From the NCBI GenBank assembly GCA_034436035.1, contig DAOTVW010000110.1:1-32196 (forward strand): DNA of 32,196 nucleotides, in the 5' to 3' direction. Both the position numbers and the translations under genes were made by a program. The notes beneath the pieces are model-generated. The model made no database searches, was not told the DNA's origin, and worked only from the letters and a program-made list of their open reading frames with translations. Below are positions 1 through 8,793 of the stretch, piece after piece (within the stretch, counting starts at the first letter, position 1; each line of letters opens with the position of its first letter). Source of the stretch: UBA4823 sp034436035 (lineage in GTDB: Bacteria; Chloroflexota; Anaerolineae; Anaerolineales; UBA4823).

Positions 1-654
1 GACCGCGTCGAGCTCAAGTTGTTTTGCCCGCTCTATTCGCTCTGGATTGATTTCAATACCAAGGACTTTGCAACCAGCCGCTTTAGCAAGCGCAGCAGCT
101 AAAAATCCTACAAGCCCCAATCCAATAATCGCTATCGATTCCCCCAGTTGAACTTGCGTCAAACGAAAAGCATGCATCGCAATGGCACCTAGGGTGGAAA
201 AAGCTGCGGATTCATCATCCACATTATCGGGAAGAGGGGTTAACAAGTTGCGAGGGATTACCGCATATTCTGCATGCACCGCGTAATTTCCGCCCGCACA
301 TGCCACCCTCTGCCCTATCTCCAACCCTGTCACCCCTGGTCCAATTTTCACAATTTTACCGGATGAGGAATACCCCAATTTCATGGGCTGGTCAAGGCGC
401 TGGAATGCCATTTCGAGTGTGGAGACGATTCCCTCCCGAAGTGCCTTATCCAATAATTGCTGAGCCAGATCAGGCCGGCTGCGGACTTTTCCGATCAAAT
501 TTTTTTCCGCAAAATCAACCAACATGCGTTCTGTCCCAGCGGAAACAAGCGAGGCGCTCGTTTTGATGAGTACCTGCCCTACCCCGGGTTGTGGAATGGG
601 TACATCAATTACTTCTGTGACGCCGCCGCGGATATTTTGTACAACTTGCTTCAT
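1..654 (-). CDS. MDR-family zinc-type alcohol dehydrogenase-like oxidoreductase (3' end cut by window edge)
   Basis: Reading the minus strand from the ATG at 652-654 gives 218 residues beginning MKQVVQNIRGG and still open at base 1, so only the N-terminal part is present. Visible are a GroES-like N-terminal fold (about 20-140) with SAGTERMLVDFA and LGYSSSGKIVKIGPG, then the start of a Rossmann domain with IIGLGLVG (about residues 178-185) and an acidic residue at the end of strand 2 (EINPERIERA). The wording closely resembles the oxidoreductases often found in polysaccharide loci, where this domain is fused to a Gfo/Idh/MocA-type domain; whether that second half exists lies outside the window. 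The substrate is unknown. It starts 7 bases after the stop of the M20 peptidase gene, so the two are probably cotranscribed. The ribosome binding site is weak (GAG about 8 bases upstream). Confidence 0.85.
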   Translation of the reverse strand, partial: MKQVVQNIRGGVTEVIDVPIPQPGVGQVLIKTSASLVSAGTERMLVDFAEKNLIGKVRSRPDLAQQLLDKALREGIVSTLEMAFQRLDQPMKLGYSSSGKIVKIGPGVTGLEIGQRVACAGGNYAVHAEYAVIPRNLLTPLPDNVDDESAAFSTLGAIAMHAFRLTQVQLGESIAIIGLGLVGFLAAALAKAAGCKVLGIEINPERIERAKQLELDAV

Positions 655-661
655 CGCGATC

Positions 662-1912
662 TCATTTCTCAGAAATCAAACGTTCCAGCGCAGCAAGATT
701 GAGCAAAGCTTTAGGAACAAAGGAACGGACGGAAACATATTCCTGTTCTTTACCGGATTGCGGATCCGACTCAGAACAATGTGCATTGTCACCCGCAGGT
801 CCTAAGCCATCCAGGGTCGGAAAATTTTCCCATAAAAAATTACCATCACTCAATCCGCCGCGTTGTTCGGAAATCACTTTCATCCCTAATTGATTGGCAG
901 TATCTTGCCAAAGGGTGAATAATCTTTGAGTAGCTGAATTGACTGGCCATGGTTTGGTTTTTTCGAGGATTTCAATTTCAATCGTGCAAGGAAAACCATC
1001 CTGACTATGAATTGTGGAATAGTTCGTCAGTGCCGTTATTCTCTCTATCCCTTTATCAAAGATCTCCGGAGAGAAAGCGCGCATTTCCACTTCAGCTTCC
1101 GCAAAATGCGGCACTCGATTTACAACCGTTCCGCCATGTACGGTACCGACATTAAAGGTAATTTGATTGGTGTAATCCGTGAGATCAGCAATGGCGGGGA
1201 TGATGTTCGCCAGCTGAAGGATCGCATTCGCGCCTAAATGATGATTATTGCCAGAATGAGCAGAACGGCCGAATGCTTTTACTTTGAAATAGGCACGCCC
1301 TTTACGGGAAACCACCATTTTAAACTGATCTGCTTCAATGTTGCCGGCTTCAAAAATCAAACAAGCCAGGGTGTTTTTGGGTAATTTTTGCAAACAAGCC
1401 GCACTGAAATCAAGCGAGAGAACCTCTTCGCTAGCGTTGAAACATAACTGCCAGTTCACAGAGTCATATAAGCTGGGTTTGAATTTTTGCAACATATCTA
1501 AAACGATTAGCATCATCACAGTTCCCCCCTTGATATCAATTGTCCCTGGCCCGTAGATTCGATTGCCTTCCACTCGCCAATGAAACTGATTTTTCTGCTC
1601 CTCTTCCGCAGCATACACAGTATCGAGGTGGGAAATCAACGCAACGGTTGGCGAGATATTTTTTCCACCGTTCGATCTTGCGCCTCGGAATAAAAACAAA
1701 TGGTTACCAAAGTTTGGGTTAGTTGAAGGAACAACACTCGGCTCAAAACCTAAGTGAGAAAATATCTCCGCGGTCAAAGCTCCCACCCGGTTCACCCCAT
1801 CTCTGTTGGCGGTGAAACTATTGATTTCCACCAGTTGGTGAAGGATATCTAAATAGTTATCCAGTGTGCTGGTTAATTCATGGTGTATTTCTGCTAATTC
1901 ATTCTGGTTCAT
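662..1912 (-). CDS. M20-family zinc metallopeptidase (carboxypeptidase G2 / ArgE-DapE type)
   Basis: A 416-residue cytoplasmic enzyme with the full M20 metal set: HLDTV (His95, Asp97), the bridging Asp126 in GTIDIKGG, the catalytic and ligand pair Glu162-Glu163 in NASEEVL, and a late histidine in NAHCSESD. The lid or dimerisation domain runs from about residue 200 to 310 and contains RSAHSGNNHHLGANA. No signal peptide is seen. The family hydrolyses peptide or amide bonds next to a carboxylate (glutamate carboxypeptidase, acetylornithine deacetylase, succinyl-diaminopimelate desuccinylase); the overall pattern looks most like the carboxypeptidase G2 branch, but substrate cannot be called. It is first in a two-gene operon with the MDR oxidoreductase. 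The start ATG at 1910-1912 is preceded by AGGA about 13 bases upstream, a weak site. Confidence 0.88.
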   Translation of the reverse strand: MNQNELAEIHHELTSTLDNYLDILHQLVEINSFTANRDGVNRVGALTAEIFSHLGFEPSVVPSTNPNFGNHLFLFRGARSNGGKNISPTVALISHLDTVYAAEEEQKNQFHWRVEGNRIYGPGTIDIKGGTVMMLIVLDMLQKFKPSLYDSVNWQLCFNASEEVLSLDFSAACLQKLPKNTLACLIFEAGNIEADQFKMVVSRKGRAYFKVKAFGRSAHSGNNHHLGANAILQLANIIPAIADLTDYTNQITFNVGTVHGGTVVNRVPHFAEAEVEMRAFSPEIFDKGIERITALTNYSTIHSQDGFPCTIEIEILEKTKPWPVNSATQRLFTLWQDTANQLGMKVISEQRGGLSDGNFLWENFPTLDGLGPAGDNAHCSESDPQSGKEQEYVSVRSFVPKALLNLAALERLISEK

Positions 1913-2135
1913 TGTGTTTCATTATCCTGACATTTATTATAAACGGATATTCCTGGATTGGATTTGTTTCGATATAATAAAGAATAGTTGAATCCAAGCC
2001 ATGAAACCTTTTCCATCCACAAGAATGTGTTTCAATGATGATTATACCTTTTTCGTATTAGAGGTTGCTTTACATAAACTGAAATCCGCAAACCATTTCT
2101 AATAAATAATTAATATACAATATTTAGACATAACA

Positions 2136-2164
2136 TTGACATAAATGGAGTGTAATAGTATTAT
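2136..2164 (+). promoter_or_regulatory. Strong sigma70-like promoter for the FtsX/ATPase pair
   Basis: TTGACA at 2136-2141, a 17-base spacer, then TATTAT at 2159-2164, inside a very AT-rich stretch. A ribosome binding site AAAGGTGG at 2181-2188 stands just before the ATG at 2192. The leader would be short (roughly 20 bases). The rest of the divergent 1913-2191 spacer holds a possible TATAAT on the minus strand for the M20 gene, but it has no clear -35 box. Confidence 0.7.
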
Positions 2165-2191
2165 TTAATAAATTATTTCAAAAGGTGGTCT

Positions 2192-3343
2192 ATGGCTTTC
2201 TATTTAGCTTTTCAAGAAATTAATCGCTATCGCGGTCGCTTTCTCCTGTTTAGTTTAGTTATCGCGTTAATTACGACCTTGGTTTTATTTATTGCCGCAC
2301 TTGCGCAAGGACTATCCAATGCGAGCAATCAATATTTAGAAAAGTTAGATGCCGATTTAATCGTCTTTCAAAAAAATGTCAACCTCTCGGTTAGTGCTAG
2401 CCGATTATCCCTCGACAAAGTACGAGCAGTGCGGCGCGTAGCAGGTGTAGCAGAAGTCGGACCAATTGGTGTTTCCAACGGAACAATCATAACCGACTCT
2501 ACTAATCCAAAAGTGGATGTCTCTCTTATCGGGTTACAACCAGAAACTCTTGGCATGCCTCCTGTTAAAATTGGGAACTCCTTTCATGCTTCCCGTGGAA
2601 ACATTGCGGTAATCGATGCAAATCTCGTTAATAAAACGGGGTTAAAAGTCGGCGATAAAATGATCATCAAGACCATTATCGGTACGAAAGAGGAATACAA
2701 TATGGTTGAAGTCATTGGCATCACGGACGAGCGCCAATTTTTATACGCTCCTGCAGTGTTTCTCCCCTTTGAGACATGGGACAATATTCGCCCCCAGGCT
2801 AGTCAAAATATTCCCGGTTCCTCGGGAATCACCAATGTCATAGCAGTTAAATTAAACAACCCAGAACAAATCTCCGCAGTCGCAAAACAAATTGAAGACC
2901 AGGTTCAAGATGTAGAAGTGGTCGACATTAAAACCGCGTATGAAGCCTCCCCTGGATATAAAGCCCAACAATCAACCTTAGATACTCAACGGGGATTTAG
3001 TTTATTGGTAGGCATCTTAGTAATCGGAGGCTTTTTTCAAATTCAAACTCTCCAAAAAATACCTCAAATCGGGGTGCTCAAAGCAATCGGCACATCTAAT
3101 CTGGATGTTGCCTTGATTGTGATACTGCAAATTATTATTGTGACGATTGTTGGCGTTGCATTAGGAACGATTGTAACCTTGGGGTTGTCTTTCTTACTTC
3201 CAAAAGGCATCCCTGTCGTATTCACCGGCAGTAGCGCACTGGTTGCGGTCATTTCCCTGTTGTTTATTGGGCCTATAGGGGGAATGGTAGCTGTCCGTTC
3301 TGCGTTACAAGTAGAGCCGTTATCCGCATTGAGTCGAAATTAA
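2192..3343 (+). CDS. ABC transporter permease, FtsX/MacB (DevC-like) family
   Basis: 383 residues with the classic one-repeat FtsX plan: one N-terminal membrane helix (about 17-39), a large extracytoplasmic domain of MacB periplasmic-core type (about 45-260), and three C-terminal helices (about 268-286, 306-335, 347-370). The conserved coupling-helix sequence IGVLKAIGTS sits at 293-302, where this family contacts its ATPase. The size and layout match DevC, the permease of cyanobacterial DevBCA exporters. The partner ATPase follows 19 bases later; no membrane-fusion protein (DevB/MacA type) is adjacent. Cargo is unknown: the family exports lipids, peptides or drugs, or acts mechanically on the envelope. 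The start is fixed by AAAGGTGG four bases before the ATG. Confidence 0.85.
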   Translation: MAFYLAFQEINRYRGRFLLFSLVIALITTLVLFIAALAQGLSNASNQYLEKLDADLIVFQKNVNLSVSASRLSLDKVRAVRRVAGVAEVGPIGVSNGTIITDSTNPKVDVSLIGLQPETLGMPPVKIGNSFHASRGNIAVIDANLVNKTGLKVGDKMIIKTIIGTKEEYNMVEVIGITDERQFLYAPAVFLPFETWDNIRPQASQNIPGSSGITNVIAVKLNNPEQISAVAKQIEDQVQDVEVVDIKTAYEASPGYKAQQSTLDTQRGFSLLVGILVIGGFFQIQTLQKIPQIGVLKAIGTSNLDVALIVILQIIIVTIVGVALGTIVTLGLSFLLPKGIPVVFTGSSALVAVISLLFIGPIGGMVAVRSALQVEPLSALSRN

Positions 3344-3362
3344 ATTATAAAAGAGATACAAC

Positions 3363-4169
3363 ATGGAAACAATTTTAGATACAAGCTCTTTAAGTAAACA
3401 CTATAAAAGCGGTAACAGTGAAGTTATTGCTGTAAATAACGTCTCCTTTCAAGTCTCAAAAGGCGAATTTGTTGCAATGGTCGGACCATCTGGATCAGGG
3501 AAAACCACCACAATGGCTCTTTTAGCAGGTTTGTTAAAGCCAACCACAGGAAAAATTGTGATAGAAGGAACAGATTTAGTCCAATTAAATGATGCAGAAC
3601 GGACGAATTTCCGTAAGCAAAAAATAGGATTCACTTTCCAATCAAATAATTTAGTCCCTTATCTTAACGCATTGGAAAATGTCGAATTAATGTTACGCTT
3701 GAACAAGCGCTATAATTCACAAACCGCCGAGATGGCAAAGGGGTTACTTGTTCGGTTAGGCCTTGAAGAGCGGCTTAACAATTTCCCAGCCCAATTATCT
3801 GGCGGTGAACAACAACGAGTGGCGATTGCCCGAGCGCTTATTCACCAACCAGCAATTGTCCTGGCCGATGAACCTACTGCTGCGTTGGATTCAGATCGCG
3901 CTTATCAAGTGGTTGAAATACTTTCCAATTTAATCCATGAACAAAACCTAACCGCCATCATGGTTACCCATGATTTACGGATGATTGAATATGTAGATCG
4001 GGTGATCCAAATGCGTGATGGCAAAATCGTCAACATCATCTCGGATCGAGAGGAAATTAAAAAATTAGTCCTCATCGGGAAACAGGAGATCGGTGATGGC
4101 ATCCCGCTCGAAGAAATGGAAAACAGTACGGCAAATCCTGGTTTATCACCGAAACTTGCATTTGGCTAG
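3363..4169 (+). CDS. ABC transporter ATP-binding protein (DevA/LolD/MacB type)
   Basis: 268 residues carrying a complete ABC ATPase: Walker A GPSGSGKT (41-48), Q-loop in FTFQSNNLVP (about 90-99), signature LSGGEQQR (145-152), Walker B IVLADE (165-170) and the switch histidine His203 in VTHDLRM. This is the subfamily that energises FtsX/MacB permeases, and it lies directly downstream of one, so the two should form a single exporter of two ATPases plus two permeases. The C-terminal 35-40 residues after the core (IISDREEIKKL onward) are an extra tail compared with LolD. The gene ends 22 bases from the convergent end of cydDC; no convincing terminator is visible between them. The ribosome binding site is weak (AAGAG upstream). 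Confidence 0.88.
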   Translation: METILDTSSLSKHYKSGNSEVIAVNNVSFQVSKGEFVAMVGPSGSGKTTTMALLAGLLKPTTGKIVIEGTDLVQLNDAERTNFRKQKIGFTFQSNNLVPYLNALENVELMLRLNKRYNSQTAEMAKGLLVRLGLEERLNNFPAQLSGGEQQRVAIARALIHQPAIVLADEPTAALDSDRAYQVVEILSNLIHEQNLTAIMVTHDLRMIEYVDRVIQMRDGKIVNIISDREEIKKLVLIGKQEIGDGIPLEEMENSTANPGLSPKLAFG

Positions 4170-4191
4170 TTGACGAGACGTTAAATTGAGT

Positions 4192-7100
4192 CTATCGGAT
4201 AAAGGAATGGTCTATTTCAGAAAAACGACCGCGTTGCACCACTCTTCCTCTGTCCATGACGATAATCTCATCCAACGCATCAAAACCCCAATAGAGGTGG
4301 CTGACGATGAGGAGGGTTTTCCCTGCACACCAGTGGAGGATATTTTGTAATACCAGTCTTGCGGTGGTTTCATCCAACTGCGCAAATGGTTCGTCGAAGA
4401 TATAAATGGGCGCGTCGCGTAATAAAGTCCTTGCAATTAATACCCTTTTACGCTCTCCGCCACTTAATTGTTTTCCTTGTTCGCCTATAACGGTGTTTAA
4501 TCCATCTGGCAAGGAATTAACCAATTCCTCTAAACAGGCAGCCTTAAGAACTGCCTCAACTTGAGATTTGGATGCATGTGGATTAAGTAAACAAAGATTG
4601 CTCTCTAATGTGTCATGGAAGAAAAAGTCATCTTGTCCGCTGGAGGATATATTTCGCCGCAAAGAAACCAAATCGATGTTATTCAATTCTCGTCCGTTTA
4701 CCAAGATTTCACCTTGTTGGGCTGGGTATAACCCCATCAACAAATTTAATAGGGTCGTTTTTCCTGACCCGCTCGGGCCTATAATTCCGATATGCTTTCC
4801 AAACGGAATGACGATATCGATATCTTCGACCGCTGGTGGGAGAGTATTGTGATTGGAAGGTTCTCCATCAATTGGAAATACTTGCTGATAAGAAAAAGTT
4901 ACCTTTTTAAATTCAAAATCCAACCGAGAATTTTCTTTTATAAATAATTGTTCTACTTCCTTTGGCTTAATCGCTTGGTCAGAAAGCTCAAATAACCTCC
5001 CGGCTGCCTGACGGCTGTTCGCCAAAACTTGTCCGGCGTTTGGTAATCCCATAAACGCCTCAAAGGAAACATAGACCGCTAAACCGATACCAGCCAATAT
5101 TACCCCAGCCAAACGCCCTGAGACCACTTCTGGAATAGCAATCCATAAAATTCCCCACATAGCAAAATAGGCTAAACCATTCATTAGAAAAAACTGTGAA
5201 CTATTCAACAACCCAAAGTTTAAGTGCGACCGGCCAAATGCGCCTGCTAATTGATGGATGCGCTCTTCAAAGTAAGGAAAACGATGATTGACCAGCAATT
5301 CTCCTAAACCCTGAATCAAATTTACCAGCCGAGCATTTAGTTCACCACGTAATTCACTCATCTGAGCGACAAACTTCTCTGAAACCCGTTCGTAAATGAA
5401 GGGTAAAACCAGTCCGGCAATTAGAAATAGTATGACTAACAATATGGAGGCAAATGGCAAAATGCGGACAAATGCCAAGGAAATAACGCAACCAACCACA
5501 ATTGCGGTTAAAAAGGGAGCGATCGCGCGCACATAAAAAGGTTCTAATGCAGCGATGTCTCCCAGAAGTCGGCTCATCAAATCCCCACTTGGGTAACTTA
5601 GAAAAAGATTAGGCAATAAAGGCTCTAATGCCTGATAGAACCAAACTCGCATGCGGGTTAATAAATCAAGGGTGACGCGGTGAGAAATTAACCTCTCCAG
5701 ATATCGCCAAACTCCACGGCTGATTCCAAAGAAACGCACTCCAACAATCGCCACCTGCAGGTATGCAATGGAAGGCTGCAGCGCTGCAAAAGAGATGATA
5801 TACGCAGAGGTGTACATCAAACCAACATTGCTAAGGATTGCTGCAACGCTTAGGATTATTGCCAAAGTAACCCAATTCCATAATGGGAAAAGAAATCTGA
5901 CCAATCGTAACAAGGGATGCTTCACCAAGGCTGCCGATTCTGACAGATAATCATTTTTGGAAAAGGAGGAAATTTCAAATGTTTCTCCTCCATCTTCAAG
6001 CGATTCATCAGATAACCTATCACCTGATTGCTTATTGACCCCAGAAAGTTTATATTCATCGTTTTCCATGAAATTTTTATCTAATCGAAATCGTTTATCC
6101 GCTATCTCAGCAATCTGGCTTTGATGAGTGATGATTAAAATAATGCGATTGTCTTTATATCGGATAAGGCTATCGAGAATAGTATCTAAACTTTCCGAAT
6201 CAATATTGGCGCTTCCCTCATCTAGAATTAACAATGGCGCGTTTTTTAAATATGCGCGTGCGAGAGCTATCCTTTGTGCCTGGCCAGCGCTCAGCCCGAC
6301 CCCTCCCTCTCCTATGATGGTTTGGTAACCATTTGGTAAAGCGCTGATGAAGGCATGGGCGTTCGCCATTTTCGCTGCCGCGATTACTTTTTCCAGGGGA
6401 ATATTTGGATTGCCTAAACAAATATTCTCAAAAATTGTTCCATGATAAAAATATGGATTTTGGGGAAGATAAGCAATACAATCCCACCATTCCTTCAAAT
6501 TAAACGTCTCCAGAGATAAATCTCCAACCAAAATTTTCCCGTTCGTCGGATTGAGAAATCTCAACAATAAGTGAACAAGTGTAGTTTTACCGGAACCGCT
6601 TTCCCCCATTAAAACAGTGATTTCACCGGGTTGCAACTTGAAATGAATATCCTCCAAAATAACTCCTCTATCAGGCTGCTGAAAGGTCACTTGCTTAAAA
6701 GTAATTCCTTTTTTTAATTCCGTTTGGATTTTTTGTGGAGCAGGAGGAGAAGGATTTATTTCCAAGCCTTTAGCAACAGATGGGTTATCTTCCTGGTTCA
6801 GGATGTGGAGGATTCTTTCTCCACTCGAAACCCCGTTCATCCCGGCGTGAAAACGTAAGCCCAATTGACGCAGAGGCAGATAAAATTCCGGCGCAATCAC
6901 GAGGACAAACAAAGCCTGTTCAAAGGGTATCCAGCCATATAATAAACGCAATCCAACCTGAACAGCGACGACAGCAGTGGATAAGGTCGTTAACAACTCT
7001 AAAACAAATGCGGATAAAAAAGTTACTTTAAGGACTTCCAAGGTCGCTTGCCGATAAGCACTCCCTTTTTCTGCCACTTTTTCGACAAAAGAGTCAGTGA

Positions 7101-7740
7101 TGCCAAGGCGTTTTAACATTGGCAATGCCTGAATTGCCTCTAGCAAAAAAGCACTGAGAATACTCAATTTTTTCCATTGCCGATGAGTTTGTTGATTGGC
7201 AACTTCTCCAATCAAGCGCATAAATACGGGAATCAGTGGGCCAGTAATTAAAAAAACCACACCACTAAGTGGGTCAATGATAAATACCGCTATCAAAATC
7301 AATGGCGGAACAAAACCCGCCAAAAATACTTGGGGAATATATTGCCCAAAATAGGCTTCCAAAGCATCAACGCCATCTAAATACGTCTGTGATAGTTCTC
7401 CGGCTGCTTCTTTGTTCCGTTGTAAAAAATCCATTCTGGGTAAAACAGCGGTTAGTTTTTTGCGCAGCTCTAATTTTAGATGAAAAGCACCGATGGATGA
7501 AAAAACTTCTTGTCCCCCCAATAAACAAGCACGCAAGAGCATCACCCCTAACAGGATCACCAGGATTCCCCCAACTTTTTCTAAACCAAAATGGTCTAAA
7601 AAAACTTGCCCAATGATTTGGCTAAAAATGCGCGCTTGCCAAATAGAAATAGCACCTCCTGCGATGCCAAGCAAAGCAGCCAGACCAAAATACCAACGCT
7701 GTGCCCAGCCCAATCGCAGGAGGTTTTTACTCAGCAACAT
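4192..7740 (-). CDS. cydDC: Single-chain CydDC: cysteine/glutathione (heme-linked) ABC exporter for cytochrome bd assembly
   Basis: 1182 residues made of two complete ABC half-transporters. The CydD-like half has a membrane domain at about 10-310, Walker A GESGSGKT 379-386, signature LSAGQAQR 483-490 and Walker B LLILDE 503-508. A polar acidic linker (about 556-600) joins it to a CydC-like half with membrane domain about 610-900, Walker A GPSGSGKT 988-995, signature LSGGERKR 1092-1099 and Walker B IYIFDE 1112-1117. In E. coli these are two proteins that form a heterodimer needed to assemble cytochrome bd; fused versions are known in some Actinobacteria. The non-canonical LSAGQ in the first half fits CydD proteins. 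The start ATG overlaps the cydB stop by one base (TAATG), so translation is probably coupled. Last gene of the rrf2-cydABDC operon. Confidence 0.93.
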   Translation of the reverse strand: MLLSKNLLRLGWAQRWYFGLAALLGIAGGAISIWQARIFSQIIGQVFLDHFGLEKVGGILVILLGVMLLRACLLGGQEVFSSIGAFHLKLELRKKLTAVLPRMDFLQRNKEAAGELSQTYLDGVDALEAYFGQYIPQVFLAGFVPPLILIAVFIIDPLSGVVFLITGPLIPVFMRLIGEVANQQTHRQWKKLSILSAFLLEAIQALPMLKRLGITDSFVEKVAEKGSAYRQATLEVLKVTFLSAFVLELLTTLSTAVVAVQVGLRLLYGWIPFEQALFVLVIAPEFYLPLRQLGLRFHAGMNGVSSGERILHILNQEDNPSVAKGLEINPSPPAPQKIQTELKKGITFKQVTFQQPDRGVILEDIHFKLQPGEITVLMGESGSGKTTLVHLLLRFLNPTNGKILVGDLSLETFNLKEWWDCIAYLPQNPYFYHGTIFENICLGNPNIPLEKVIAAAKMANAHAFISALPNGYQTIIGEGGVGLSAGQAQRIALARAYLKNAPLLILDEGSANIDSESLDTILDSLIRYKDNRIILIITHQSQIAEIADKRFRLDKNFMENDEYKLSGVNKQSGDRLSDESLEDGGETFEISSFSKNDYLSESAALVKHPLLRLVRFLFPLWNWVTLAIILSVAAILSNVGLMYTSAYIISFAALQPSIAYLQVAIVGVRFFGISRGVWRYLERLISHRVTLDLLTRMRVWFYQALEPLLPNLFLSYPSGDLMSRLLGDIAALEPFYVRAIAPFLTAIVVGCVISLAFVRILPFASILLVILFLIAGLVLPFIYERVSEKFVAQMSELRGELNARLVNLIQGLGELLVNHRFPYFEERIHQLAGAFGRSHLNFGLLNSSQFFLMNGLAYFAMWGILWIAIPEVVSGRLAGVILAGIGLAVYVSFEAFMGLPNAGQVLANSRQAAGRLFELSDQAIKPKEVEQLFIKENSRLDFEFKKVTFSYQQVFPIDGEPSNHNTLPPAVEDIDIVIPFGKHIGIIGPSGSGKTTLLNLLMGLYPAQQGEILVNGRELNNIDLVSLRRNISSSGQDDFFFHDTLESNLCLLNPHASKSQVEAVLKAACLEELVNSLPDGLNTVIGEQGKQLSGGERKRVLIARTLLRDAPIYIFDEPFAQLDETTARLVLQNILHWCAGKTLLIVSHLYWGFDALDEIIVMDRGRVVQRGRFSEIDHSFIR

Positions 7741-8774
7741 TAATAGGTTAATTCTTCTGGTTTAGCGGTTATTCGCTTGCGGAATACCCAATAAGACCAT
7801 CCTTGATAGAGCAACACAATTGGTACAAAGATTACAGCGATGATCGTCATCACTTTGAGGGTATAAGGACTGGATGATGCGTTCTGGATTGTTAGACTCC
7901 ATTGCGGATTCAAACTAGATACCATCACGCGCGGGAAAAGGATTACAAAATCGGTGATGATTTGAAACGCAATTGCCACAGCAGCGAGCACAAATGCCCA
8001 ACCAATGCGTTTTTGTTTGAGCATCCAGCCACTAATTAGGAGAGCCACAAAGCCAAGGACTGCAATCAAACTTAGTCCAAAACCTAATTTGGATAAAATA
8101 TCCGTATAGATATAGGTGGCTGCAATGAATACAAGCAGCACTAACACAGTCGGTAAGAATAAACTATTGGCAGCCTTTTCTGCTTTCCCTTGCATTTCAC
8201 CCGACGTTTTTAAGTTAATAAACAGGGCGCCATAATATGCAAACAACAAAACTGCCATCACTCCGCCGATCAATCCATAAGGGTTGAGTAATGTAAAAAA
8301 CGTACCAACGTAATTCATGTTTTGATCGATTGGTACCCCTTTAACCAAATTGGCAAAGGCGACACCGAACAATAACGCTGGCAGGAAACTGCCGATAAAG
8401 ATACACCAATCCCAAATTGTTCTCCAGGTTGGGTTTTCATCTTTGCTGCGAAACTCAAAAGCGACACCGCGCACAATCAGTGCCAGTAAAAGCAAGAACA
8501 AAGCTAAATAAAAACCGCTAAAAAACGTGGCATACCAGTGGGGAAAAGCCGCAAAAGTAGCCCCACCGGCGGTCAATAACCAAACCTCATTCCCATCCCA
8601 ATGAGGACCAATGGTATTAATAATCAAGCGGCGCAGCTGATCTTGTTTTCCTGCATTTTTGTCTTTACCTAAAAAGGGTAATAACATCCCAACCCCAAAA
8701 TCGAATCCTTCCAGTAAAAAGAAACCTAAATATAAAACCGCGATCAGAATGAACCAAATTGTATTGAGACTCAT
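7740..8774 (-). CDS. cydB: Cytochrome bd-type quinol oxidase subunit II
   Basis: 344 residues with about eight or nine membrane helices, beginning MSLNTIWFILIAVLYLGFFLLEGFDFG; the FFLLEGFDFGVG and GPHWDGNEVWL motifs are typical of CydB, which packs against CydA and has no heme of its own. I place the start at the ATG at 8772-8774 because GGAGGGCGAA lies directly before it; a TTG four codons upstream is also in frame but would bury that ribosome binding site in the coding sequence. The gene follows cydA after 19 bases and its stop overlaps the start of cydDC. Length is close to the usual 330-380 residues. Confidence 0.93.
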   Translation of the reverse strand: MSLNTIWFILIAVLYLGFFLLEGFDFGVGMLLPFLGKDKNAGKQDQLRRLIINTIGPHWDGNEVWLLTAGGATFAAFPHWYATFFSGFYLALFLLLLALIVRGVAFEFRSKDENPTWRTIWDWCIFIGSFLPALLFGVAFANLVKGVPIDQNMNYVGTFFTLLNPYGLIGGVMAVLLFAYYGALFINLKTSGEMQGKAEKAANSLFLPTVLVLLVFIAATYIYTDILSKLGFGLSLIAVLGFVALLISGWMLKQKRIGWAFVLAAVAIAFQIITDFVILFPRVMVSSLNPQWSLTIQNASSSPYTLKVMTIIAVIFVPIVLLYQGWSYWVFRKRITAKPEELTY

Positions 8775-8793
8775 TTCGCCCTCCAATCCAAAA

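Noticed and set aside
2002..2034. TGAAAC / GTTTCA inverted arms in the 1913-2191 spacer
   Set aside because: Short arms and a 21-base gap in AT-rich DNA are easily due to chance, and they are not placed against the promoter.
7740..8786. cydB starting at the TTG at 8784-8786
   Set aside because: It would place the good GGAGGG ribosome site inside the coding sequence; the ATG at 8774 has ideal spacing.
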